From an uncultured Actinomycetes bacterium (lineage in GTDB: Bacteria > Actinomycetota > Thermoleophilia > Solirubrobacterales > 70-9), in assembly GCA_937907435.1 (NCBI GenBank), contig CALCIA010000227.1, positions 1-59,437 on the forward strand: a DNA stretch of 59,437 nt. The letters run 5' to 3'. Position numbers and translations under genes: made by a program. Shown here piece by piece: positions 42,083 to 49,308 of this stretch (the stretch's first letter is position 1; every line of letters begins with the position of its first letter). The notes beneath the pieces were generated by a model. The model did not search any database. It was given only the letters and a program-made list of their open reading frames with translations, and was not told where the DNA came from.

Positions 42083-42523
42083 CGGCCCGATTCTCGGTTA
42101 TCGAGGAGGAAAAGGCGCGGAGCGGGACCAGTCGTCGACCGTTAGAGCCGAACCTGTGCCGAAAGCGTAGGTCTACGGCATCGAAAGCCATCGGTTCGAA
42201 TCCTTTGGGTGGATGGGCAGACACAGGGCGAGTCTGGCGCCCCCACCCGATCGGGCGCTATGTCGATCGGGTCTTTCGCTCCATCCCAAGTCGGGCACCC
42301 CGGTCGGTCAGTTGCCAATGATGAGGAATGGCTGCCGACTCCTCGGTCAGGCCACGAAGCTGCATGTCCAACAGATGTTTCTCCACGTCAGGTGCAGCGA
42401 TCTGATCTGGAAACTCGGCGGAGATCGTGTCGGCGGAAAGGGACCCTTCGAATGCAGGGTATCGACGATCGGTCCGCCGTCTAGCGCCATATTCGCAGCG
42501 TATCTATATACGTCCGCCCGCGT
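42083..42523. other. Divergent intergenic region of the island
   Basis: 441 bp between the Mrr-STAND and OLD genes. No reading frame has family resemblance. TATCTATATACG at about 42500-42512 is AT-rich and could be the promoter of the OLD gene, whose ATG follows within 12-40 bases without a ribosome site. A GGTTCGAATCC at about 42190 looks like a tRNA T-arm, but no tRNA fold surrounds it. Confidence 0.4.
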
Positions 42524-44449
42524 ATGAAACGATATTTGGCCGCGATGAAGATGGTCAAAGCAAGGATCGAGGGGTACCGCTGCGTCGAGGACGAGACGAT
42601 CGATTGGGGAGCGCTTACCGCCTTGGTCGGCAGCGGGGGCGTCGGTAAGTCGGCAGTGCTGCGTGCCATCGACTGGTGTGTCAATGAGCGCCCCTGTGAA
42701 GAGGCGGATCTTTATCGCGACCCGACGGGTGAGGCTGCGAAGCGCATCGTTGTCACGCTCCACTTCGCGGACTTAGGAGAGTCAGAGGCGGAGGCATTGG
42801 GCCGCTACGCGGCCGGCGACCACACGACGATCACTCGGGTTTGGGTTCCGGGAGAGAGTCCTGTCTTGTCGGGGTCCGCCTACTTCTATGAGCCTTTCGA
42901 CGCGGTTCGCACTGAGAAAGGGGCAAAAAGGACGGCCGCCTACAAGAGTCTCTTTGATGCGGAGGGCGCGGGAAAGAATTATCCGACGCCGAGGGCAACC
43001 AAAGTTGCAGACGTTGATGCGCACATGGCTCAGTTCGAGCGCGAAAACGCGGGCACCCTCTGTGAGCTTCGACCACCCGAGGCAACCCATCTTTTCGGAT
43101 TCACGAGTGGTCCGAGACTGCGTGACTGCTTCGACTATGTCTTCGTCAGCGCGGACACCGATGCGCCCGACGCCCTCGGCGAAGGTCGCGACTCGCCCCT
43201 CACTCAGTTGCTTGCCAACGTCGGCGGCGTTGATGAGGCGACCCAGGAGGAGATAGACAATCTCCAAGCCGAGACCCAGGAAAAGACCAGCGCCCTGTAC
43301 GGAGTCGCGCGTGAGGATGCGCTTCGCGGGCTTGAGCAGGGCATCACCAACCGCGTCCAGGATTACGTTCCGGACGCATCGGTCCTCGTCACCGAAGTGC
43401 TTGTTCCTCCGGCACCGCCAAAGCCGCGGCCGAAGGTCCAGATTGTTCACGCTGGCGGCTATCCCACGGACGTCGAGCGTCAAGGCCACGGATTGCAGCG
43501 CACGCTCGTGATCGCTGTCCTTCAGGTTCTCGCTGAGGTGGAACCAACCGGTGGCGACGAGGATGATGCGAAGCCGCAACGCAAGTCGCTGATGCTGGCG
43601 ATCGAGGAGCCCGAGCTCTACCAACACCCGTTGCAAGCTCGCGCCGTCGCGGGCGCACTGCTCAAACTTTCGGTCGGAATCGAAGGGGAGCCCGGCCCTC
43701 AAATCGCCTACAGCACCCACTCCGAGCATTTCGTGAAGCCCGCCCTCTTTGAGGACCTTCGCGTGGTCCGGCGTGAGGGCGGCAGCGCTACGTCAGTTGT
43801 CGCCGCAGATCCAGAACTCGTAGAAGCGGCTCTGAGCGAGGTGGGCCTCGCCAACCAGGAGACCCAAGTGAGAAACACTCTCTCGGCAAGCCTCAGTCAA
43901 GCGGTCTTCGCCAAACGAGTTGTCCTGTGCGAGGGCAGAACCGACTCTGTGTTTCTCGAAGCCGTTGCCTCTCTCGATCGGCCATTTGAGCAGGACGGGA
44001 TCGCCGTTGCCGAATGCCACGGAAAGTCGATCATCCCCGTCGCGCTGGCGATCCTCAATGGGCTTGGCATCCCCTGCTTCGTTCTTTTCGATGCCGATAA
44101 GCAGACAAAAGAGAAGCTCGAATCGAGTGAGAAGGGCACTAAAGCGGAGCGCGACGCTGCGATTGCGGCCATCGCAATGAAGAACCGCCAGCTCCTCGAG
44201 CTCTGTGACGAGATCGCTGAAGACTGGCCAGAGCGCGATGTCCGAGAGCGCTGCGCGAACTTCACCGGGAACATCGAGGCAGACATACCGCAGATCTGGC
44301 CTGAGCTCGATGTCGAGCGGCACCGGATTGCTTCTGAGCTCGGCCTCAAGCCCAAATCCGGAGAGGTCTACCGCCGTGCGCCAGAAGGCGCGGGGGGCGT
44401 TCCGGACTTTTTCAAGTGTCTGCTGACCGCGATCCGTAGCGTTAGCTGA
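42524..44449 (+). CDS. OLD-family endonuclease (AAA/ABC-type ATPase plus TOPRIM)
   Basis: 641 residues from ATG 42524; ATGs at 42545 and 42551 are equally possible and no ribosome site decides. Walker A VGSGGVGKSAVL lies at about 35-46. The ATPase is split by a variable insert, followed by QGHGLQRTLVIAVLQVLAEV (signature), MLAIEEPELYQHPLQ (Walker B) and IAYSTHSEHF (His switch). The TOPRIM domain has VVLCEGRTDSVFLEAV (466-481, catalytic Glu470) and CFVLFDAD (518-525). OLD proteins cleave DNA and many defend against phages. The KTSC gene overlaps its stop. Confidence 0.9.
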   Translation: MKRYLAAMKMVKARIEGYRCVEDETIDWGALTALVGSGGVGKSAVLRAIDWCVNERPCEEADLYRDPTGEAAKRIVVTLHFADLGESEAEALGRYAAGDHTTITRVWVPGESPVLSGSAYFYEPFDAVRTEKGAKRTAAYKSLFDAEGAGKNYPTPRATKVADVDAHMAQFERENAGTLCELRPPEATHLFGFTSGPRLRDCFDYVFVSADTDAPDALGEGRDSPLTQLLANVGGVDEATQEEIDNLQAETQEKTSALYGVAREDALRGLEQGITNRVQDYVPDASVLVTEVLVPPAPPKPRPKVQIVHAGGYPTDVERQGHGLQRTLVIAVLQVLAEVEPTGGDEDDAKPQRKSLMLAIEEPELYQHPLQARAVAGALLKLSVGIEGEPGPQIAYSTHSEHFVKPALFEDLRVVRREGGSATSVVAADPELVEAALSEVGLANQETQVRNTLSASLSQAVFAKRVVLCEGRTDSVFLEAVASLDRPFEQDGIAVAECHGKSIIPVALAILNGLGIPCFVLFDADKQTKEKLESSEKGTKAERDAAIAAIAMKNRQLLELCDEIAEDWPERDVRERCANFTGNIEADIPQIWPELDVERHRIASELGLKPKSGEVYRRAPEGAGGVPDFFKCLLTAIRSVS

Positions 44450-44664
44450 TGCGCCTGATTCCTGTCCGATCCTCGAACGTCGCGGCGGTCGGCTTCGATG
44501 AGAACAGCTCGACTTTGGAGGTCGCGTTCAAGAGCGGTTCGACCTACAGATACTTCGGAGTCCCAGCGCAGCACTTCCACGTACTCACCGGCGGGTCTGT
44601 TTCGGTTGGCCATTATCTGAACACCGAGATCAAGTCACGCTTTCGCTACGAGCGTATCGCTTAG
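44449..44664 (+). CDS. KTSC-domain small protein
   Basis: 71 residues, almost all one KTSC domain: MRLIPVRSSNVAAVGFDENS, then LEVAFKSGSTYRYFGVP and YLNTEIKSRFRYERI. KTSC domains occur alone or attached to lysyl-tRNA synthetases and other proteins and are thought to bind nucleic acid or protein; the role is unsettled. The ATG shares one base with the OLD stop (TGATG), so translation is coupled. It may be a regulator or cofactor of the OLD nuclease. Confidence 0.8.
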   Translation: MRLIPVRSSNVAAVGFDENSSTLEVAFKSGSTYRYFGVPAQHFHVLTGGSVSVGHYLNTEIKSRFRYERIA

Positions 44665-44847
44665 CTCTCTACGGATCAGGGCTTGGCTCCGTAAGAACTC
44701 GTCTCGCGATGAAGGTCTGTCTCCCTAGGCTTGGGTGGATGGAGTTAGGAGAGGGTCGCTTGATCGTTCGTCGCGGCTAGAACGTGCGCGCTCAGGAAGG
44801 AATGCCTGGTTCGGATTGGCAGAGCTGACCGTAAGCCGACGGCTGAC
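44665..44847. other. Convergent gap between KTSC and HNH-like genes
   Basis: 183 bp with no gene. I see no strong terminator hairpin. GC is intermediate, and the stretch carries several short AT-rich words. Confidence 0.4.
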
Positions 44848-46230
44848 CTAGCCGATCTGGGCCGCCACGTCGGCTTCCAGCGGTGCGATAACAGAAAGTG
44901 CCGAGTTGACCGAATCCCAGAGAGCTGGCCAATCGTCGATCCAGGCCCCCGCCGCCGCAGCGGCGGCGCCGGCCATTGAAGCAGCTGTCAGCAACGACTC
45001 TTCGCCAGACTCGGTGTCCAGTTTCTGTTCGTATGCCTCAGCCAGCTTGAGTGACGCCATCGCCGCGAACCCGCGGGCGACTCCGGGCCAGCCCGACTCA
45101 GGACCCACGGCCCCGAGGGATACCGATTCTGAATAGAGAAGGCGAGGATCAAGGAGGCGGTCGGTGAGGGTGACGCCGTGGATTGTTTCAGGGTCGAGCG
45201 ACCCCTCCGCCCAAACGGATCTCGCCATCCCGCAGAGCCAGGCGGTCCGCATCACCTCGACCTCAGGCGCCGCAAAAGGTTTCGCGACGAAGAATTCGCG
45301 CTTGTCTGGGCTTTGGTCGCGGGTACCGGCCTCGAAATCCAAGGCGCCGCCGATGAACCTCTCTGCAACTGGCGAACGGGCCAGTGCTTCACGATCGATT
45401 GGAACGCCGCCCGTGATGCGCTTGAGCCACGCGGGATCGACAATCCCGTCATCAGTTCGACTTGCGGTGGTCGGCACGAACGAAAGCTCGAAGGATGCAG
45501 GTCGGGTGGAAACGATCGGCAAGCGCAACTCGTCCTCCGTGAATACGTTGCCCTCTCCGGCACCCCAGCATTCCCAACCCAGTACCAGCCAGCCATAGTT
45601 CCAACGGCTGCCAAGGCGCATCTCCGGACCCGGATGCACCGGCTCCATCCCGAGAATGCTTATCCACCCGGGATCATCTGCGCCCAGCTGATCGAAGCGA
45701 AGCCAACTGGGCTCGATCCACATGTCGGTCGTGATGCTCGTCGGCGGCGGCCCGCCGTCGAGGAAGCGCAGTGCGTCCGGCGGAAGCAGCGTCTCCCCGT
45801 CGCTCATAACGGTTTCGGCAAGGCGGCAGCAGATGTGCTTGACGAAGAAACGGAGGACATCTTCGGCCACCTCGATCCCGTCGGGATCGAATACCTCTCC
45901 GAGCGTAATCCGGCGCTCTGCGAGCACGGCCTCGTGATTGGCGACCACCCATTCGATGAACTTGTCGTAGGCCTGGTCGAATGGCTGACTACGAGTGTTG
46001 TTGCAGTAGGCGCACATCGACCGCGAGAACTTGAGGGCATCGTTCTTGGTGCTCCGGTGCTCGGAGTTTCTCTCGCCAGAGTTCACGACCAGGGTGCGGG
46101 GCCCGCGAAGCTCTCCCCGTCCGTGTATTCGGGTCAGGTCGCTGCGCTTGAACTTGTGCTCCCTTGAATCGGCGGGCCGCACCTGGCACCACCAGCAAAT
46201 CTCACGCGAGACTTTGATGAATCGCTCCAC
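44848..46230 (-). CDS. HNH-like (Cys-x2-Cys) protein, putative nuclease
   Basis: About 460 residues. A zinc-finger-like HNH layout sits at the N-terminus: ICWWCQ (C-x2-C), SREHKFKRSDL (His) and MCAYCNNTRSQPFD (C-x2-C-N), the arrangement of HNH endonucleases. The roughly 350-residue remainder has no motif I recognise; an Ala-rich helix region lies near the end. GTG 46230 avoids overlap with the HEPN gene; an upstream ATG at 46296 would overlap it by 56 bp. Island location and nuclease-like head suggest a defence effector. Function unproven. Confidence 0.6.
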   Translation of the reverse strand: MERFIKVSREICWWCQVRPADSREHKFKRSDLTRIHGRGELRGPRTLVVNSGERNSEHRSTKNDALKFSRSMCAYCNNTRSQPFDQAYDKFIEWVVANHEAVLAERRITLGEVFDPDGIEVAEDVLRFFVKHICCRLAETVMSDGETLLPPDALRFLDGGPPPTSITTDMWIEPSWLRFDQLGADDPGWISILGMEPVHPGPEMRLGSRWNYGWLVLGWECWGAGEGNVFTEDELRLPIVSTRPASFELSFVPTTASRTDDGIVDPAWLKRITGGVPIDREALARSPVAERFIGGALDFEAGTRDQSPDKREFFVAKPFAAPEVEVMRTAWLCGMARSVWAEGSLDPETIHGVTLTDRLLDPRLLYSESVSLGAVGPESGWPGVARGFAAMASLKLAEAYEQKLDTESGEESLLTAASMAGAAAAAAGAWIDDWPALWDSVNSALSVIAPLEADVAAQIG

Positions 46231-46240
46231 CCGATCCAGG

Positions 46241-46657
46241 CTAGGCGCCGAAGCGGCGGACGTTGAGCTGGTCGCCCGCCCATCTGCCGACTTCATCGAT
46301 CAACGTGACAGTCGCTCGCCGGTCCAGGGGCTCTGCATCCAATAGGTCCTCATAGCGCAGCGGCACGGCGAAGTCGGTCAATTCCGCGAGGCGCGATCGA
46401 GGGACCGGTAGATCGACACCCTGCTCTTCGAGCAGCCTGCCCAGCTGATCGATGTCGTGAGTTCGTTGTTGCGGGAGGCCCAGATTCGCCATCACCGCCT
46501 TCAGCCACTTCTCGACCGCCTGCTGGGCGTGGAAGCCGATTATTTCGTCGCTGATCTCGGGATTGCCGGCGAACTCGCGGGCCGCCGTCGCATCGTTGCT
46601 GGCCTTCCGTGAGTAGAGGGCCGCCAGGTCGGCCGGCTCACGCCGGGACGAGGACAC
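46241..46657 (-). CDS. HEPN-domain toxin-like protein
   Basis: 138 residues, all-helical. DATAAREFAGNPEISDEIIG, FHAQQAVEKWLKAVMANLGL and QRTHDIDQLGRLLEE show the HEPN family pattern, with the RTHD block standing for its Arg/His motif. Paired with an MNT nucleotidyltransferase it forms a HEPN-MNT toxin-antitoxin module; HEPN members are typically RNases. The ATG at 46657 lies 20 bp inside the upstream MNT gene. It ends just before the HNH-like gene. Confidence 0.85.
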   Translation of the reverse strand: MSSSRREPADLAALYSRKASNDATAAREFAGNPEISDEIIGFHAQQAVEKWLKAVMANLGLPQQRTHDIDQLGRLLEEQGVDLPVPRSRLAELTDFAVPLRYEDLLDAEPLDRRATVTLIDEVGRWAGDQLNVRRFGA

Positions 46658-46961
46658 GGCCCTCTCGCAGCGCGTCGTTCAGCATCGTCCCCTCGAAGTG
46701 ACCCCATTCATCGACATGTGAAGCGGGCACGACGACAAGGTCAACCGGGACGCCGAGGTCGCCGAGGGCCTCGCGGAGTCGTACGAACTCCGCGCGCCGA
46801 CTTTCGATCTCGGGCTCGATGACAAGTAGATCCAAGTCACTGTCTGAACGGGCCTCTCCTCGCGCGTGTGAGCCGAACAGGATCACTTTGGCGTCCGGTG
46901 CCGCGACGGCGAGTCGACGACTCGCCTCTGCGATCAAATCTCTGTCAGACGTGATGGCCAT
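46638..46961 (-). CDS. MNT-family nucleotidyltransferase antitoxin
   Basis: 107 residues. The polymerase-beta-type motif GSHARGEARSDSDLDLLVIE carries the G-S-x-x-R-G and paired Asp residues that bind metal and NTP; in the HEPN-MNT module these proteins neutralise the HEPN RNase, often by adding AMP residues to it. ATG 46961 fits the family N-terminus (AITSDRDLIAEASRRLAVAA); earlier in-frame codons are not family-like. A 5' remnant of a related gene lies beside the attL-like repeat at 39522-39580. Confidence 0.85.
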   Translation of the reverse strand: MAITSDRDLIAEASRRLAVAAPDAKVILFGSHARGEARSDSDLDLLVIEPEIESRRAEFVRLREALGDLGVPVDLVVVPASHVDEWGHFEGTMLNDALREGRVLVPA

Positions 46962-47207
46962 GGCGGTAAGCGTAGCCGCCGTATGCGACAACGCCGACCA
47001 GCTGGATGGCTCTGGATTTCGCCTTGAATGCAGGAGGCGAGGCACATCGCTCGGCTCGCTCTAGGGAACGATTAAGGAACGAAAGGGTGAATCGCCCGTT
47101 TCCGCCTCTTGACAGAGCCGAATGCGCCGAGGGCGCAAAATGCAAAACCGGAGCGCTTAAGAAGCTGTTTCGGACCAGGTTTTCGCTCTGCGATTGGACT
47201 CGCTGAG
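46962..47207. other. Right end of the island between MNT and tRNA-Trp
   Basis: 246 bp without a recognisable gene. It would contain the promoter of the MNT-HEPN operon and, by position, the element end that recombined at the tRNA. No integrase-binding repeats are obvious by eye. Confidence 0.4.
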
Positions 47208-47251
47208 ACGGGGCAGCCAGGACTCGAACCTGGAATCGCCGGTTTTGGAGA
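47208..47251. repeat. attR-like 44-bp repeat within tRNA-Trp
   Basis: Identical to 39581-39624. It spans from one base outside the tRNA 3' end through the T-arm to the anticodon loop, the segment most often used as an attachment core by tyrosine recombinases. Confidence 0.85.
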
Positions 47252-47282
47252 CCGGTGCCTTAGCCAATTGGGCCACTGCCCC
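47209..47282 (-). tRNA. trnW: tRNA-Trp (anticodon CCA)
   Basis: The minus strand folds fully. The acceptor is GGGGCAG/CTGCCCC with a G discriminator. A D-arm follows, then anticodon stem CCGGT/ACCGG with loop CTCCAAA (anticodon CCA at 47246-47248), and T-stem CCAGG/CCTGG with loop TTCGAGT. The 3' CCA is not encoded. The 3' end faces the island, and its 3' half is duplicated at 39581-39624. Confidence 0.95.
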
Positions 47283-47306
47283 AAGGGGAGATGGATCGTA
47301 ACGGGG

Positions 47307-47873
47307 CTAAGGGTGGGATGACCACTCGCGGGCGAGGATGGCGAAGAGGAGTTCGTCGCCCCAGGCGCCCTTGAAGCGCTCGGCCTCGCGGAAGTGGGCC
47401 TCTTGGCGCATGTCGAGGCGGCGGAGGAGGGCGATGGAGGGGGTGTTGCGGGCGTCGGTGCGGGCGAAGACGCGGTGGGCGTGGAGGTCTCCGAAGGCGA
47501 GGTCGATGACGGCGCGGGTGGCCTCGGTCGCGTAGCCATGGCCTCCGGCGTCGGGGTGGAAGACATAACCGACCTCGATCTGGCGGTGCTCGCGGCTGCG
47601 GAGGAAGATGGTGACGTCGCCGAGGAGCAGGCCGTCGTCGCGGCGCTCGACCGCGAGGGTGACGGCGTCGTCGTCGCGCTCCAGGGTGGTCTGGGAGATG
47701 CGCTGGGCGAGGGCCAGTTCGACCTCGGCGTGGGTGCGCGCCTCCTGATAGAGATAACGGGCGACCTCGGGAAGGCCCTGGATCGCGGCGAGGCGATCGA
47801 GATCGCTCTCCCGATAACGGCGCAGGAGGAGGCGCTCGGTGCGGATCTCGCGGTCGGCCAGGTCGATGGTCAT
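47307..47873 (-). CDS. GNAT-family N-acetyltransferase (RimJ/RimL-like)
   Basis: 188 residues from ATG 47873; GTG 47885 is an alternative. REIRTERLLLRRYRESDLDR opens the protein. The acetyl-CoA-binding core is GYVFHPDAGGHGYATEATRA (about 108-127), followed by HRVFARTDARNTPSIALLRR, LDMRQEAHFREAERFKGAWG and DELLFAILAREW. This is the RimJ/RimL subgroup that acetylates protein N-termini or small amines. It is downstream of the tRNA on the same strand and 9 bp from the PucR-type gene's stop region, outside the island. Confidence 0.85.
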   Translation of the reverse strand: MTIDLADREIRTERLLLRRYRESDLDRLAAIQGLPEVARYLYQEARTHAEVELALAQRISQTTLERDDDAVTLAVERRDDGLLLGDVTIFLRSREHRQIEVGYVFHPDAGGHGYATEATRAVIDLAFGDLHAHRVFARTDARNTPSIALLRRLDMRQEAHFREAERFKGAWGDELLFAILAREWSSHP

Positions 47874-47894
47874 GCGTCGCCGCACCTCACGAGG

Positions 47895-49169
47895 CTACGG
47901 CCGCGCTTCCTCGAGCAGGTCCAGCAGACAGATCAGGTCGACCAGCTGGTTGAAGTCGGCCGGATCACGGCCGGTCCGCTCGCGGATACGACCCAGCCGA
48001 TAGCGGAGCGTGTTCGGGTGGACGTGCAGGGAGTCGGCCGCGCGCGTCAGGTTCATGCTCGCGTCCGCGTAGGCATGCAGCGTGGTGCGCATCGCGGCGG
48101 CCGTTTCGCGGCCGTCGAGGTCGATCTCCTCGGCCATCGAGGTGAGCAGCGCGCGCATCGTGCCGGTCGCGCCGAGGAGGAGGTTCTGGACGACCGGCAG
48201 CTCGGCCAGGGAGACGACCGGCAGGACGAGGGAGGCGCGGGAGACCGCAAGCGCCGCCTGGTCGAAGGCCGCGGGGACGCGGGCGAGGCCGGGGCGGGGT
48301 GTGGAGAGGCCGCAGAAGAGCTCGGTGCCGCCCTCGCGCAGGCGGTCGTGGACGGCGGCGAGGCGGGGCGCGGTCGGGGTGCCGTCCTCGGCGGGGGAGA
48401 CGGCGACGACGACGCCGGTGCGGACCGCCACCAGGGGCGTGGCATGGCCGGTGGACAGCGCCCGGCGGATCTCGGCCGCCGCGGTTTCGAGGGCGTCGGA
48501 CTCGGAGCGGTCGGTGCGGGCGATGCGGCCGACGACGACCACCAGGCTCTCCGCCGAGGCGAGCCCCGGCGCGGCGTGGTGGGTGGCGAGCGCCTCGGCG
48601 TCGACCTCCCCCCGCAGCAGCAGCTCGAGCAGGTCGCGCGCTTCCTGGTCGGAGAGGGCGCGCAGGCGGGAGACCTCGCGCACGTAGGTCTCGGCCGCGT
48701 GGGTGGTGAGGTCGTCGGTCAGCTCCGAGGTCCGCCGCGCCAGTTCGAGCGCCGCGTCGCGGGAGAAGCCGAGCGTCACCCCTTCGGCGATCGCCTCCTC
48801 CCAGAAGGTGTTGATCGCGACCCGGTAGGCGTGCAGCATCTCTTCCAGGCTGACCCCGCGGCGCACCCGCTCGCGCACGTGCTCGGCGACGTAACGAAGT
48901 TCGTCGCGGTCGAGGTGGGACCCCGCCTGGAGCGCCGCGCTCAGCACCCGCGTGTTGCGCGCGGCCAGCGCTTCGACGTCGGCGATCCCGTCCGGCGGCA
49001 GCCGCCGGTAGACGGGGACGTCGGCGATCATCCGCTCGACCATCAGCCGCGTCACCTCGTCGAGGCGCTCGCTGAGGCGCGCCGCCGCCCCGGCGATCTG
49101 GGGGTTGCGGACGGTCTCGGTGAGGGGCGGCGGGACCGTCTCGCCGTAAATCTGCGGATCGGTGGCCAA
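47895..49169 (-). CDS. PucR/CdaR-type transcriptional regulator
   Basis: 424 residues. An N-terminal RsbRD-like helical sensor region (TRLMVERMIADVPVYRRLPP, YVAEHVRERVRRGVSLEEML) is followed by a GGDEF-like middle and the PucR C-terminal helix-turn-helix (NLTRAADSLHVHPNTLRYRL, about 376-395). Such regulators control purine, sugar-acid and aromatic catabolism. TTG 49169 is the only plausible start and lies inside the palindrome at 49168-49190. It diverges from the transporter operon, so autoregulation and control of that operon are likely. Confidence 0.85.
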   Translation of the reverse strand: MATDPQIYGETVPPPLTETVRNPQIAGAAARLSERLDEVTRLMVERMIADVPVYRRLPPDGIADVEALAARNTRVLSAALQAGSHLDRDELRYVAEHVRERVRRGVSLEEMLHAYRVAINTFWEEAIAEGVTLGFSRDAALELARRTSELTDDLTTHAAETYVREVSRLRALSDQEARDLLELLLRGEVDAEALATHHAAPGLASAESLVVVVGRIARTDRSESDALETAAAEIRRALSTGHATPLVAVRTGVVVAVSPAEDGTPTAPRLAAVHDRLREGGTELFCGLSTPRPGLARVPAAFDQAALAVSRASLVLPVVSLAELPVVQNLLLGATGTMRALLTSMAEEIDLDGRETAAAMRTTLHAYADASMNLTRAADSLHVHPNTLRYRLGRIRERTGRDPADFNQLVDLICLLDLLEEARP

Positions 49170-49190
49170 CTTGTAGGAAACCTACAAGTT
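49168..49190. promoter_or_regulatory. Perfect palindrome overlapping the PucR-type start codon
   Basis: AACTTGTAGG-AAA-CCTACAAGTT has 10-bp perfect arms and a 3-bp spacer. The regulator's TTG start (49169-49167) falls at its edge, and the divergent lipoprotein gene starts 119 bp away. A protein bound here would block regulator translation-start DNA and the shared promoter region, consistent with an operator for the PucR-type protein. Confidence 0.65.
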
Positions 49191-49308
49191 CGGGCGGCAA
49201 AAGTTTGTCGCGATCTGCTCTAGACGCGACCTGGCGCCGGCGTGAGGATTCCCCGGTCAGCCGACGGTGGGTCCGTCGGCGGGGTTGCGAATCGAGGAGG
49301 AGAAATCA

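Larger units (their letters stand above)
39625..47207. mobile_element. tRNA-Trp-integrated defence island, integrase not visible
   Basis: About 7.6 kb between the 44-bp direct repeats. Its genes are an Mrr-STAND fusion, an OLD-type nuclease, a KTSC protein, an HNH-like protein and HEPN/MNT. GC is clearly lower and AT-rich codons are commoner than in the flanking operons. No recombinase, replication or transfer gene is recognisable. Boundaries are set by the repeats; the mobile nature is inferred from them and from the gene content. Confidence 0.75.

Noticed and set aside
42170..42215. T-arm-like GGTTCGAATCC suggesting a second tRNA or attachment site in the island
   Set aside because: No acceptor, D- or anticodon stem can be formed around it, and it does not match the tRNA-Trp repeat.
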